Below are positions 26,176-36,500 of a DNA stretch of 64,000 nucleotides, piece after piece (within the stretch, counting starts at the first letter, position 1; each line of letters begins with the position of its first letter). Under the pieces are notes generated by a model. The model was not told where the DNA came from, did no database searches, and saw only the letters and a program-made list of their open reading frames with translations. The stretch comes from Novipirellula sp052161655. GTDB taxonomy: Bacteria; Planctomycetota; Planctomycetia; Pirellulales; Pirellulaceae. The DNA lies in assembly GCF_052161655.1 (NCBI RefSeq), contig NZ_CP197418.1, positions 7,750,001 to 7,814,000 on the forward strand, read 5' to 3'. The position numbers were made by a program, and so were the translations under genes.

Positions 26176-27954
26176 GTGTTGACAGCGAAAAACAAGTTAG
26201 CCGTTCAAGGGCTGCCCCTCCGCGATGCTCGACTGAGCACTTCGTTAATCGACGAAGTAGGATCCGCGATACGCGCGCATCTCGGGCTCGCGATACGCCC
26301 AACTCAAATCGATGCCGCTCGTTTTTTGTTGGGGCAATCGATTGTGGAGATGCAGACCGGCGAGGGCAAGACGCTCAGCATCGCGACGTCCGCCATTGTG
26401 ATGGCCCGGTCGAAGCGGCGGGTTTTTGTCGCTACCGCAAATGACTACTTAGCCACCCGCGATGCCAGACTGTTACAGCCTGTTTTTCAATCGATGGGAT
26501 TAACCGTTGCCTCGATCACCGCAGGCATGTCGGCGGCGGAGAAACACATCGCCTACGCTGCCGACGTGGTCTACAGCACGCTCAGGCAGTTTGGCTTCGA
26601 TTACTTAGTCGAGCGAATTGAGCAGCGACAACGCGATTCGCAAAATCCGTCGGCGACGGATCACGACCGCATCATGACACTCGACGTGTTGTTGGTCGAC
26701 GAAGCCGACAGTGTTCTGATCGACGAAGCGCGGACACCTTTGGTGATCTCGTCGTCTCCGCTGCCTGGTGTAACTGACTGCGAAGCTGCTTGCCGCTGGG
26801 CCGCCGACTTCGCAAAAACGCTAACACGAGATGTCGACTTTGTCGTCAGTAACGAATCCGATGCGATTGCGTTGACCGACACTGGCCACCGAACGGTACT
26901 TCGCTCAACGATACCCGCGGAAATGAATGCGATGACGACCACCGATATCGTGCATCGAGTGGAAACCGCCCTTTGTGTGTTTACCCGGTATCGCCGCGAT
27001 CAACATTACATCGTGACGGAAAACCAAATTCAATTGATCGATGAATTCACCGGACGCGGTGAGCTCAACCGCACGTTTGCGGCGGGAATCCACCAAGCGA
27101 TCCAGGCTCGCGAGGGGCTAACCGTGACGCCTCCGGCAATGCCGATCGCCCAAATGACGATCCAAGATTTCGTTGCCCGCTTTGCCCATCTCGCTGGCAT
27201 GACCGCCACGGCGTGGGAGGACCGACGCGAGATTGCAGAGGTCTATGGATTGTCGGTTCGGCGAATTGCCCCTTGGAAACGCTCGCAACGAATCGAGTGT
27301 CAAACGATCACGCGTGAGAGTGAAACGACAAAGTTCGCTGCGATTGCCAACGAAATCCAAAGCGTCATCGCATCGGGGCGTGCCGTGTTAGTGGGAACGC
27401 GGACGATCGAAAAGTCCGAGCAATTGAGCGACGTCTTGCGATCTCGAGGATTACAGCATGTGGTGCTCAATGCACGTCACGTGGACCAGGAAGCCGATCT
27501 CGTGCAACAGGCGGGGACATCCGGGCGTATTACAGTGGCAACCAATATGGCAGGCCGCGGCACGGATATTCCGCTCGAAGCATCTGTTGCCGCAGCGGGC
27601 GGTTTGCATGTGATCGTCAGTGAGCCGCATTCCGCTTCACGCATCGACCGCCAATTAATTGGCCGGGCAGCACGCCAAGGCGACCCGGGATCGTATCGCT
27701 GCTATCTATCGATTGAGGATGAAATTCTTGACCAAGCGTACGGACGAACGGCGGCGGATGCACTTCGCCTAGCCATGCGAGGGTCTAACTCGGAAAAGCG
27801 AGTCCGCTGGCAACTTCGTCGTGCCCAATCCGCTGTCGCGCGGATGCATCGACGCAGCCGACACTTATTGGCGACGCAGGCTCGCAGTCTGGCTCAGCAA
27901 ATGAGCTCACTCGGGCTCGATCCCCAGCTCGATCCTATTTCGGAATCACAGTGA
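26176..27954 (+). CDS. Short SecA-like ATPase
   Basis: 592 residues against ~850-900 for housekeeping SecA. Present: Q-motif IRPTQIDAARFLLGQSIVEMQTGEGKT with Walker A (~59-67), FVATANDYLA-RDA, VDEADSVLIDEARTPLVIS, the PPXD-linked segment (FAAGIHQAIQAREGL, FAHLAGMTATAW), and the second helicase domain TVATNMAGRGTDI, GGLHVIVSEPHSASRIDRQLIGRAARQGDPG. Missing: most of the helical wing and scaffold and the C-terminal zinc linker; the protein stops shortly after the first scaffold helix. All ATPase motifs look intact. I infer an accessory SecA acting on a specific substrate set. Start is uncertain: GTG at 26176, followed by TTG, with no ATG upstream in frame that I can see. Confidence 0.85.
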   Translation: MLTAKNKLAVQGLPLRDARLSTSLIDEVGSAIRAHLGLAIRPTQIDAARFLLGQSIVEMQTGEGKTLSIATSAIVMARSKRRVFVATANDYLATRDARLLQPVFQSMGLTVASITAGMSAAEKHIAYAADVVYSTLRQFGFDYLVERIEQRQRDSQNPSATDHDRIMTLDVLLVDEADSVLIDEARTPLVISSSPLPGVTDCEAACRWAADFAKTLTRDVDFVVSNESDAIALTDTGHRTVLRSTIPAEMNAMTTTDIVHRVETALCVFTRYRRDQHYIVTENQIQLIDEFTGRGELNRTFAAGIHQAIQAREGLTVTPPAMPIAQMTIQDFVARFAHLAGMTATAWEDRREIAEVYGLSVRRIAPWKRSQRIECQTITRESETTKFAAIANEIQSVIASGRAVLVGTRTIEKSEQLSDVLRSRGLQHVVLNARHVDQEADLVQQAGTSGRITVATNMAGRGTDIPLEASVAAAGGLHVIVSEPHSASRIDRQLIGRAARQGDPGSYRCYLSIEDEILDQAYGRTAADALRLAMRGSNSEKRVRWQLRRAQSAVARMHRRSRHLLATQARSLAQQMSSLGLDPQLDPISESQ

Positions 27955-28333
27955 TCACACGGTTGATTGCGGAACGATCAACGGCGGTTGCTGGCACCTC
28001 TGCCGTGCTGGGCGAGGCTGATTGGGAAAAACGGGAGGTTTATGGCGGGCTGGGGACGTACGTTGCCAAATTGCAACGGTTGTAGCGTCAAATAAACAGG
28101 CCAGGGGAAATGGCGAATTTAGCCACGGGCAAGACGACTAAAAGTGTGGTTTTTTCGCTGTTTTGACTACTTTTTTCTCAAGTCTTGCCTACTCTTGAAG
28201 GTGGAACCTAAAGAACCGATTGTTTGCGGGGTTGGCTAGTATCACGCCTCGGTCGCAATTGGTACAAGAAATGTACCTGTGTGACACAGCAAATAATCAA
28301 CTCAGTGACTTCGTCCTTCGAACGAAAATAATC
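27955..28333. other. Intergenic region before the YTV gene
   Basis: 379 bp. The frame of the YTV gene is open from 28220, but the signal peptide begins at 28334. A T-rich stretch near 28150-28200 (TTTTGACTACTTTTTTCTC) could contain a promoter with a -35-like TTGACT at about 28162, but no matching -10 is convincing. Confidence 0.4.
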
Positions 28334-29977
28334 ATGAAACGACGACTCTTCTCAACGACTCTCCTATTCGCGGCAGCTTCGACGTTGCCAGGCGCGAACG
28401 TGGAAGCGCAGGATGCATGCTGCTTTGAACCCACTTACCGTTTGCAATGTGAAACGGTGATGCAACCGGAACGGGTCGAACGTTTGCGGCTGACCTATGA
28501 AACCAGCTACGTCGAAGAAGAAGTCACAAGTTATCGACCCGTCCTAAAGACACGGACCGAAGAACGTGAATACAAAGTCGCCAAACCGGTCGTCGAAACC
28601 AATTACCGCGAAGAGCGATACACGCTTTGGAAGCCGGTAGTCGAGACTTCGTATCGAGATGAAACGGTAACGCAAACTCGCTACGTCACCGAAACCTCCG
28701 AGCGAGAGGAGCAGTACACAACCTATAAGCCTGTGGTGGAAACGAGTTATCAACAACAACAGTACGCGGTGCAGCGGCCTGTTACGGAAACTCAGTTTTA
28801 CGAGCAGAAGTACGCGGTTCAGCGACCGGTCACAGAAACTCAGTACCAGACCCAGCAGTACACAACCATGCGTCCCGTGACGACGATGCAAACTCAAACC
28901 GTGGATGCCGGCGGTTATGTTGCACAGCAAGTCGTTACGCCAGGCCAGTTGCAATACGGAACGCAGTACATTCCTAATGCATACGCGACCCCGGGGCCGT
29001 TTGGCCTCTTTGCTCGTGTTCGCGGCGCCTATGCAGTGACCCCGATGATGACGCCGCCCACCGTGCAAACGCAAATGTCTTATCGCCCGAACTACATCCA
29101 ACAACAAGTTGCCCAAACAAGCTACATGCCTCAGGTGCAACAAGTTCAGGTGCCGGTTCAAGTGCAACGCATGCAGACCGAAGTGATGACACAGAAAGTG
29201 CCAGTGCAAACAACTCGCATGCAAACGGAAATGGTGACGCAAAACGTTCCCGTGCAAACCACGCGAATGGTCGCCACGACCGAAGTTCGCAAGATTCCTG
29301 TGGTGGTTCAGCGTCCAATCACTGAAACCACGACTCGCAAGGTGCCTGTCGAAAATCAACGTTGGGTCGCCGAAGAACAAGTGCGAAAGGTTCCTATCCA
29401 ATCGACTCGCATGGTTTACGAAACACGACGTGAGCCTGTTGAGGTTCAGTACTACGAACAGGAAGCCTACACTCACAAAGTTCGTCGTCCGGTGACAGTG
29501 CAGAAGTATGTTCCTTACACGGAAACTCGCATGGTGCCGAGACAAGTAGTTCAGCGTGTTCCGCTTTCGTACTACGATCCGTTTAGTCCCGCAATCGTTA
29601 GCGGCTATTCGTCATTCTCAGTGCCAAGCACGATCAGCAGCTCGCCGATCATCAGCACTCCATCGGTGATTTCGCCTTCGGTTTCACAACCGACCGAAGC
29701 GCGTCGTCCGGCGGACGAGGATTCCAATGGTCACTCGGTGCTGTCGCCTCCGAAAGACGACGCAGAGATGGACGAACCCAAAACTCGATTGAAGAGTATG
29801 GAATTCGGACCGCCAACCAACTCGTCCAGCGACTCCGATTCGGGTGACAATGCCGATTCGAGTTCGGATTCGTCGGTTGATCCTGAAGACGAAGAACTTC
29901 TACCGCTTCCTTCGCTAAACGCGAGCGAAGCAGGATTTCGCATCAAGTGGAATCCCGTTTACGCTCGCGAAGCGTAG
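28334..29977 (+). CDS. YTV-repeat cell-surface protein
   Basis: About 547 residues from the ATG at 28334, with a signal peptide (MKRRLFSTTLLFAAAS, cleavage near NVEAQ). Residues ~40-210 and ~290-450 are rows of ~20-25-residue repeats with alternating aromatic/Thr/Val and Arg/Gln (TYETSYVEEEVTSYRPV, YAVQRPVTETQF, VPVQTTRMQTEMVTQ), i.e. the planctomycete YTV family associated with the proteinaceous envelope. Few Cys (CC near the mature N-terminus). The C-terminal ~100 residues are Ser- and Asp/Glu-rich (SSSDSDSGDNADSSSDSS) and likely disordered. Codon choice for Val/Thr/Gln repeats makes the opposite strand open too, which is not a gene. Confidence 0.9.
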   Translation: MKRRLFSTTLLFAAASTLPGANVEAQDACCFEPTYRLQCETVMQPERVERLRLTYETSYVEEEVTSYRPVLKTRTEEREYKVAKPVVETNYREERYTLWKPVVETSYRDETVTQTRYVTETSEREEQYTTYKPVVETSYQQQQYAVQRPVTETQFYEQKYAVQRPVTETQYQTQQYTTMRPVTTMQTQTVDAGGYVAQQVVTPGQLQYGTQYIPNAYATPGPFGLFARVRGAYAVTPMMTPPTVQTQMSYRPNYIQQQVAQTSYMPQVQQVQVPVQVQRMQTEVMTQKVPVQTTRMQTEMVTQNVPVQTTRMVATTEVRKIPVVVQRPITETTTRKVPVENQRWVAEEQVRKVPIQSTRMVYETRREPVEVQYYEQEAYTHKVRRPVTVQKYVPYTETRMVPRQVVQRVPLSYYDPFSPAIVSGYSSFSVPSTISSSPIISTPSVISPSVSQPTEARRPADEDSNGHSVLSPPKDDAEMDEPKTRLKSMEFGPPTNSSSDSDSGDNADSSSDSSVDPEDEELLPLPSLNASEAGFRIKWNPVYAREA

Positions 29978-29993
29978 TCGGGCTTGTCGAATT

Positions 29994-30072
29994 AGTAGCT
30001 ACGCTCGCCAGAGCGTGGACGAGTTTCTATCTGATTTCCCTGTCTTATCCACCGTCTGGCGACGGTAGCTAC
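29994..30072. repeat. Palindromic element (GTAGCTACGCTCGCC family), full copy
   Basis: Arms GTAGCTACGCTCGCCAGAGC.. and an imperfect reverse complement ending GGCGACGGTAGCTAC flank ~30 bases. Placed between the YTV gene and the convergent lolD. Related single-arm copies lie at 42070-42175 and 46270-46375. Confidence 0.75.
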
Positions 30073-30097
30073 ATTGGCAAACCTAAACGTTTGCTCT

Positions 30098-30820
30098 TCA
30101 GGCGGCTTGCAGCACGCCGTGATTGGTTTCTAACAGACCATCTTGCATGCGGTAGCACACATCCGCTTTCTCAGCAATCGCGTCATCATGGGTGATCATC
30201 ACGATCGTCAGATTGTCTTGTTGGTTCAATTCCACCAGCAAGTTGAGGATCGATTCTCCGGTTTCCGTATCCAAATTCCCAGTCGGCTCATCGGCGAGTA
30301 ACAGAGAGGGATCGGTCATCAACGCGCGGGCAATTGCCGCACGTTGCATCTCGCCGCCACTCATCTCGGCTGGGCGATGGGTAGCACGGTGTGTGAGTCC
30401 AACTCGATCGAGCATCTCTTCTGCACGCTTGCGGATTTCTTTCCGGTTACGGAAATAACCCCACAAACTCTCGCTGATCATCATCGGTGCCAGCACGTTT
30501 TCGAGCGCCGTCAGCTCAGGCAACAAATGATAGAACTGAAAGATGATTCCGATATCATGGTTGCGGAACGAATCACGCTCGGCCCGCGGAGCGTTGTCAA
30601 TTCGCTTGCCATTGAAATAGATTTCTCCCGCATCAGGACGATCAAGGGTCGCCAGCAGATGCATCAGTGTGCTCTTGCCGCTTCCGGATCGTCCCACCAA
30701 CGCATTGATCTTGCCCGCCGTGATGTCGACGTCGACGCCGCGAAGCACGGGGACTTCGATCTTGTTTTTGTGATAGCTCTTGTAGATGCCGCTTGCTTGA
30801 AGCACAAATTCAGCGTTCAT
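30098..30820 (-). CDS. lolD: LolD-type ABC transporter ATPase
   Basis: About 240 residues from the ATG at 30820. Walker A GRSGSGKST, Q-loop IIFQFYHLLPELTALENVL, signature MSGGEMQRAAIARAL, Walker B LLLADEPTGNLDTETGE and the switch His in MITHDD are all intact; the FQFYHLLPELTALENV segment is typical of the LolD/MacB group. Together with the adjacent LolC-type permease it forms an ATP-driven exporter moving lipoproteins from the inner membrane, or in planctomycetes perhaps another lipidated cargo. The open frame reaches 30865, but those 15 codons fall in the palindrome at 30848, so I prefer the later ATG. Downstream of lolC by ~54 bp. Confidence 0.92.
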   Translation of the reverse strand: MNAEFVLQASGIYKSYHKNKIEVPVLRGVDVDITAGKINALVGRSGSGKSTLMHLLATLDRPDAGEIYFNGKRIDNAPRAERDSFRNHDIGIIFQFYHLLPELTALENVLAPMMISESLWGYFRNRKEIRKRAEEMLDRVGLTHRATHRPAEMSGGEMQRAAIARALMTDPSLLLADEPTGNLDTETGESILNLLVELNQQDNLTIVMITHDDAIAEKADVCYRMQDGLLETNHGVLQAA

Positions 30821-30847
30821 GAGGGAGTCTTCTGAGGAGGGATTTTC

Positions 30848-30872
30848 AAAAAAGGTGTCGGACACCTTTTTT
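30848..30872. repeat. A/T-flanked GGTGTC-GACACC palindrome between lolC and lolD
   Basis: AAAAAAGGTGTC, one G, then GACACCTTTTTT: perfect 12-bp arms with poly-A/poly-T tails. On either strand it resembles a weak intrinsic terminator, though the stem core is only six G/C-rich pairs with almost no loop. Inside an operon it could lower lolD expression relative to lolC. Confidence 0.6.
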
Positions 30873-30874
30873 TC

Positions 30875-32494
30875 TTATTCGAATCGAAGTGCTTGAACGG
30901 GATGCATTCGCGCGGCTCGCAGTGCCGGCAACACGCTGGCCAAGGCTGCGATCGTGACGGCACCGGCCATCACCCAGCACAACGTAAACGGATGAATGAT
31001 CGTGGGAATTTCGGTAAAGTAATAAACCGTCGGATCAAATACCTCTTGGCCGGTGATCTTTTCGATTACAGCGGCAACCTCGTTGATATTGCTGACAAAG
31101 ATCAAACCGCCAATCAAACCCGCACCACTGCCAACAAATCCCAGTAGCAAACCGTAGCTCAGGAAGATACTCATCACTCCCTTGCCCGACGCACCGAGTG
31201 CTTTCAGTGTTCCGATGTCGCGAGTTTTCTCGACCACGATCATAAAGAAGGTGGCCAGGATGCCGAATCCAGCAACGGCGATGATCAGGAACAACAAGAT
31301 GTTCAGGATCGTTGTTTCCAACCGCACTGCGGCCAGCAGCGGTCCCTGCATATCTTTCCACGTTTGGATGTTGTAAGCAAACATGTCGGCGGGGAAGCGG
31401 CGGCGAAGATCGTCACGCACTTCATTCAGACTCGCCCCTTCGACCAGCTTCAATTGAATGGTGGTGACGCTGCGGGTGCCCGATTGAGGATCGATCATGC
31501 CACGGAAATCTTGTAGTTGATCGAGCCGACAGAACGCAAACGTGCTGTCGTATTCGCTCATGCCCGATTCGTACAAATCGACGACCGTGAATTTTTGGTT
31601 GACGACCTTGGTGTTCTCCGAAGCGTTGGGGAACATCATGCGAACATCGTCGCCAGGACGACAGTAATAATGGTCGCGAACGACATCGTCGACGTCCCGC
31701 ATTTTGCTGCTGCAGGTCGAGATCCCCAAGATGATACCGGGGTATTGATGTTGCCCGGGATCGAAAACTTTCGGCGCTTCGCCACCGCTATTTTCAAGCA
31801 ACTCGGGCGAAAAGACGGCGGACATCGTCGGTCCCGCGTAACTTGGGCGAGCGGCGGCTGCATCGGTCGACGCGTTTGATTCGGGATTTGCCGGTGCATT
31901 GTTGCTGGCGATCTGTGGCGTGGCTGCTTGAGTTTGCTTTGCTTTCAAAGCATCAATACGGTCACGTTCAAACTGCAGCGCTGTCTCGTAGGCGGCACGG
32001 GCACGGCGATAACGCCACCCGGACGCTGGAAAACCTTCGCGATCCGGTGCGAAACCTTCTTCACGCAGATCGAAGCTGACACCGGTTTTGTTGTCCGGGT
32101 GCAACAGGAATTGCCCAAACTGGCTGACGGTGTTGTAGGTTTCCGGATCAAGTCCGACGAGATTGACGTGACGAGCAATTTGTTGCCCGTTGAAATCGAT
32201 CCCCAGCATACTGGGCACATGCACGCTAACCGAGGCGCCAGCGATCTTGTCGCCACAGACCTTTTTGATCTCGCGCAAATGGCCGTCGGGATCGGGCATT
32301 CCGCCACTGGTGTGGCATTCGATCAGGATGTCGGACGCGAGTCCGTGCAGCCGATCATGCATTTCAGCTGAGAATCCCGCCATCACACTGTTCACAACGA
32401 TCAGGGTGGCGACGCCAAGCGTGACACTGATGATCGAAGCCAACGCGATATAACGAGTCCGCAAGTAGCGAAAACAGAGCAACCAACGATACAT
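30875..32494 (-). CDS. lolC: LolC/LolE-family permease
   Basis: 539 residues. N-terminal membrane helix with YRWLLCFRYLRTRYIALASIISVTLGVATLIVVNSVMAGF, a large periplasmic domain (~residues 45-385), and three C-terminal helices (NILLFLIIAVAGFGILATFFMIV; GVMSIFLSYGLLLGFVGSGAGLIGG; LCWVMAGAVTIAALASVLPALRAAR) containing the FtsX signature EKTRDIGTLKALGASG. This is the MacB/LolC permease topology. The periplasmic domain is longer than in E. coli LolC, with an Ala/Pro/Asn-rich insert (~190-225). Upstream of lolD on the same strand; the pair forms a complete exporter. ATG at 32494. Confidence 0.88.
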   Translation of the reverse strand: MYRWLLCFRYLRTRYIALASIISVTLGVATLIVVNSVMAGFSAEMHDRLHGLASDILIECHTSGGMPDPDGHLREIKKVCGDKIAGASVSVHVPSMLGIDFNGQQIARHVNLVGLDPETYNTVSQFGQFLLHPDNKTGVSFDLREEGFAPDREGFPASGWRYRRARAAYETALQFERDRIDALKAKQTQAATPQIASNNAPANPESNASTDAAAARPSYAGPTMSAVFSPELLENSGGEAPKVFDPGQHQYPGIILGISTCSSKMRDVDDVVRDHYYCRPGDDVRMMFPNASENTKVVNQKFTVVDLYESGMSEYDSTFAFCRLDQLQDFRGMIDPQSGTRSVTTIQLKLVEGASLNEVRDDLRRRFPADMFAYNIQTWKDMQGPLLAAVRLETTILNILLFLIIAVAGFGILATFFMIVVEKTRDIGTLKALGASGKGVMSIFLSYGLLLGFVGSGAGLIGGLIFVSNINEVAAVIEKITGQEVFDPTVYYFTEIPTIIHPFTLCWVMAGAVTIAALASVLPALRAARMHPVQALRFE

Positions 32495-32636
32495 AGCCGT
32501 TCCTTCGGCGGGGAATTTACAGGCATCCGTCCTGAATCTCCGGAGTCTAGAGCAACAGGGTGGTTAGCGTAAACGTCAATCGGAGGCTGTTTCACGCGAC
32601 TTCCGTAATCAGGGGTGACATCGCTATACTTTTGCC

Positions 32637-33371
32637 ATGAAACAACGCAATGAATCGAATCGCCGCAAGAAAAACGTCACCTCCAAACCATCACGCGGTG
32701 ACTTTGGAAAATCACGCACGTCCGGAAAACCACGCTCCGAGCTGAAAAGCAACAAGGCTACCGCGATGAAATTGCGAGTCATCGGTGGCGATATGCGGGG
32801 CCGCCACATCTATTATCACGGCGAAGCCTTCACCCGCCCGATGAAGGACAGCGTTCGCGAAAATCTGTTCAATATCCTCGGACGAGCCGTTCGGGGGGCC
32901 ATCGCTTTCGATTTGTTCGCAGGCACGGGTGCGCTGGCAATCGAATCGCTCAGCCGCGGGGCGGTCGAAGCCGTGGCGATCGAGCAGTCCAATCGCGCCG
33001 CCGGACATATTCGCGAAACCGCCAAGACGCTCGACATCGAATCCAAACTAAAAGTCTTGGTCGGCGATGCGTTCCGCTGGAGCGAAACCCTGCTGGTCGC
33101 CCCCGAGGATCCAGACGATCCCAAAATCGGCGTCCCCTGGATTGTCTTTCTGTCGCCCCCCTACGTGATGTGGGAAGAAGAACTCGAGAAACTCAATGCC
33201 GTAATCAGCCAAGTGCTGCGGCAAGCACCGCCCGGCAGTGTGTTAGTCGCCGAGACCGAAGACACCTTTGACGCGACACGGTTGCCACCGGGCGAATGGG
33301 ACATTCGCGTCTACAGCAATGTTCAGTTGGCGTTTATCGAGCCGGCAACGCAATGCGGGCTAAAGTGCTAG
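32637..33371 (+). CDS. rsmD: RsmD-family 16S rRNA methyltransferase
   Basis: 244 residues. After a Lys/Arg-rich N-terminal tail (MKQRNESNRRKKNVTSKPSRG, ~45 residues), the RsmD core starts at MKLRVIGGDMRGR, with TRPMKDSVRENLFNIL, the SAM motif AFDLFAGTGALAIESLSRGA, VEAVAIEQ and catalytic-loop region VFLSPPY. The family methylates N2 of G966 in 16S rRNA. The usual DPPY/NPPY is SPPY here, which is worth noting but does not exclude activity. The basic tail may be a late addition: an internal ATG (32766) begins the core. Divergent from lolC. Confidence 0.9.
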   Translation: MKQRNESNRRKKNVTSKPSRGDFGKSRTSGKPRSELKSNKATAMKLRVIGGDMRGRHIYYHGEAFTRPMKDSVRENLFNILGRAVRGAIAFDLFAGTGALAIESLSRGAVEAVAIEQSNRAAGHIRETAKTLDIESKLKVLVGDAFRWSETLLVAPEDPDDPKIGVPWIVFLSPPYVMWEEELEKLNAVISQVLRQAPPGSVLVAETEDTFDATRLPPGEWDIRVYSNVQLAFIEPATQCGLKC

Positions 33372-33392
33372 GCGAAGCAGACATGGGCGCAT

Positions 33393-33428
33393 AAAAAATG
33401 CTCGGCCTCCCCCCGAAGGCCGAGCATT
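33393..33428 (-). terminator. Rho-independent terminator of the DUF11 gene
   Basis: On the reverse strand AATGCTCGGCCT, an 8-base loop, then AGGCCGAGCATT, followed by T6: a 12-bp stem with a T-tract. It lies 3' of the gene at 33557-38251. Confidence 0.88.
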
Positions 33429-33556
33429 CAACTTCTCAACGCTCTTATTCCGTTTGCGTCAGAGACCTGGGTTTTGCTGACGACTGCTTGAACCGAAAAC
33501 ACCGGCTCCCGTTGGTTCAAGCAAATCTGTCACTCCAGGTCTGGACGTTTACGATG

Positions 33557-36500
33557 TTAAGACGATGCCAAGAAGTCCCGCTTTGAGAGTGCGGCGGTCA
33601 ATAAACCGAAGTTAAAGTCTTCGGCCGATGTCGCCTTGCTCAGTCCCAACGATGCAAACACGTTGTCGACATCGTCAATCGTCGAGGTCGCGTTGCTCCC
33701 CGCCTGTTCCCCGCCGTCTCGCAAGTTCGATGGACGATCGATTCGTTGCAATCGATAAGCCGATCCTGCCAACAGGTTTTCAAACGCGTACTGTCCCGTT
33801 GCATCCGTCGTGTCAGTCAAGTTGACGGCGTTGCCGAATGCGTCAGTCCCTGTCAATTGGATCTGAACCCCTGAGACAGGCGTTTCACCGGCATCAAAGA
33901 TCTTGTTGTTGTTCGCGTCGATGAACACAAACCCATCGACTCGCGATGTCGCAGGGTCGACGCCCGTGGTAGCGGACGCGGAATTGTTCGCCGAATTGGA
34001 ATCGCTAGTCGACGTGCTGACGCTGACGTTATTGACTTGATTCGCAGTGACGCCCGAATTTACCGTCGCATTGATGATGAAGCTGAAACTAGCACCCGAT
34101 GCGAGTGTGCCACCGGGAACCGTGACCACGCCATTGCTGGCGGACAGCGTCGTATTGTTCGGGCCGGTTCCGCTAACGAATGTTACGCCCGCAGGCAGCG
34201 TGTCGACCGCTTGCACAGCGGCAGCGGACGAGGGACCGTTGTTCGTCACCGTGACGGTGTACTGAAGTGTATCTCCGATCCGTGCATTTGTCTTGTCGAC
34301 TGTTTTGGACACTGCAATGTCCGCAACCGGAGTGACGGTGATCACCGCATCGTCGCTGTTATTGGTGATGTCATTCTCGCCATTGGCGGACAAGTCAGGG
34401 ACTTGTGCGGTGTTCACGATCTGGCCGCTAGCGGTGCCACTGACCGTGAACGTCAAGGTCGCGGTCAAGGCATTGCCAGTGCCCGCAAGCACGTTGACGG
34501 CGGGGAACGTAACGTTGGATCCCGTGAGTGTCGCGGCTTGCCCGTTCAGCGTGCCGCTGACAAAGGTCAAACCCGTCGGAACAGCGTCACTAAGAACGAC
34601 GCCGTTGGCGACACTTGGCCCTTCGTTGGTCAGCGTGACCGTGTAAGTCACATTGCTGCCCGGTGCCGGAGTGGCATTGTTGACAGTTTTGTCGACAATG
34701 ATGTCAAAATCAGGTTGAATCGTGACTGCCGCGGTATCCGAGTTGTTCGTGATATCGTTTTCACCGGCGGCGGACATGTCCGGTACGCTTGCCGTATTGG
34801 TGATCTGACCCGTTGCACCGGCGTTCACGGTAAAGGTCAATGTGGCGGTGGCTGCATTGGCAGCCCCGCTGTCGATCGCGACGCCGGGGAATGTCACGAT
34901 GCCGTTGGAAAGGGTGCCTGCGACGCCATCAAGCGTCGCACTGACGAACGTCAATCCCGTAGGAACGACGTCAGTTAAGACAACATTGGTCGCCGCACTC
35001 GGCCCTTCGTTGGTCAACGTCACGGTATAGACGACCGTGTCATTCGGCTTCGGCGTTGCGTTATCCACCGTTTTATCGACGACAATATCGAAGTCGGGAT
35101 TAATCGTTAGCGTCACATCATCCGAGTTATTCGTGATGTCGGTTTCACCATCGGCGGACATGTCGGGAACCGTCGCAGTATTGACGATTTGACCCGTCGC
35201 GTCAGCGTTCACGGTAAAGGTCAACGTTGCCGTGGCAGCGTTTGCAGTGCCACTGTCGATCGAGATCGCTGGGAACGAGACGGTGCTTCCGTTAAGTGTT
35301 CCTGCTTGACCATTGAGCGATCCGCTGACGAAGGTCAATCCGGCGGGAACGGCATCGCTAAGCACAACGTTCGCCGCACTGCTTGGGCCATTGTTAGTCA
35401 ACGTGACGGTGTAGATCACCGTATCATTGGGCTGGGCATTGGTAACGTTGACAGTCTTATCCACCACGACGTCAAACACGGGCAGGACGGTGATCGAAAC
35501 ATCGTCCGAGTTGTTGGTGATGTCGTTCTCACCATCAGCCGACATGTCCGGCACACTTGCCGTGTTTAGGATGTCGCCGCTGGCGTCGGAATTGACGGTG
35601 AAGGTCAACGTCGCAGTCACGGCATTAGCCGCTCCGCTGGCGATTGCAACGCCAGGGAATGTGATGTTGCTGCCGGAAACCGTTCCATCGGTCCCGTTCA
35701 TCACCGCCGAGACGAGCGTCAATCCGGCGGGAATCACGTCGGTCAATACGACATTATCCGCTGTGCTTGGTCCGTCGTTGGTCAATGTGACGGTGTAGAT
35801 AACCGTGTCATTAGGCTGCACCGTCGTGACGTCTGCGGTTTTGTCGACCACGATATCAAAGTCAGGCGTTACCGTGATCACAACATCGTCGGAGTTGTTG
35901 GTGATATCGTTTTCACCATCAGCCGACATGTCGGGCACGGTTGCGGTGTTCGTGATTTGGCCAGTCGCTAACGCATCCACGGTGAAGATCAAGGTTGCGG
36001 ACACTGCATTTGCAACACCTGCACCCACGTCGATTGCGGGGAACGACACGGTTGAACCTGTCAGTGTTGCGTTGTTGCCGTTCATGGTACCGCTGACGAA
36101 GGTCAATCCGGTGGGCACGATGTCGCTGAGCACAACGCCATTAGCTGTGCTGGGACCATCGTTAGTCAAGGTCACAGTGTAGGTCACTGTGTCGGTGGGT
36201 TGGACGTCTGCGTCGTCAACCGTTTTAACGACGACGATATCAAAGTCGGGATCGACAATGACGTCGGCATCGCTGCTGTTATTGCTGGTATCGAAATCAA
36301 ATTCGGCGCCGGTGACCGTCGCGGTGTTAGTGATGTTTGTCAAACCGTCGACGTCAACCGTGGTCACGATTTGGAATGTTTGTTGTCCACTCGCCGGGAT
36401 CGCCCCCAAGATCACTTCCAAGTTCGTACCGTTGACGTTTTGTGTCATTCCGCTGGGACCGTTCTGAGTCCGCACAAAAGTCAGACCTGCGGGAATAACG

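Noticed and set aside
28544..29545. 333-codon frame opposite the YTV gene
   Set aside because: Caused by the repetitive Val/Thr/Gln codons of the YTV repeats; His/Leu-rich low-complexity product.
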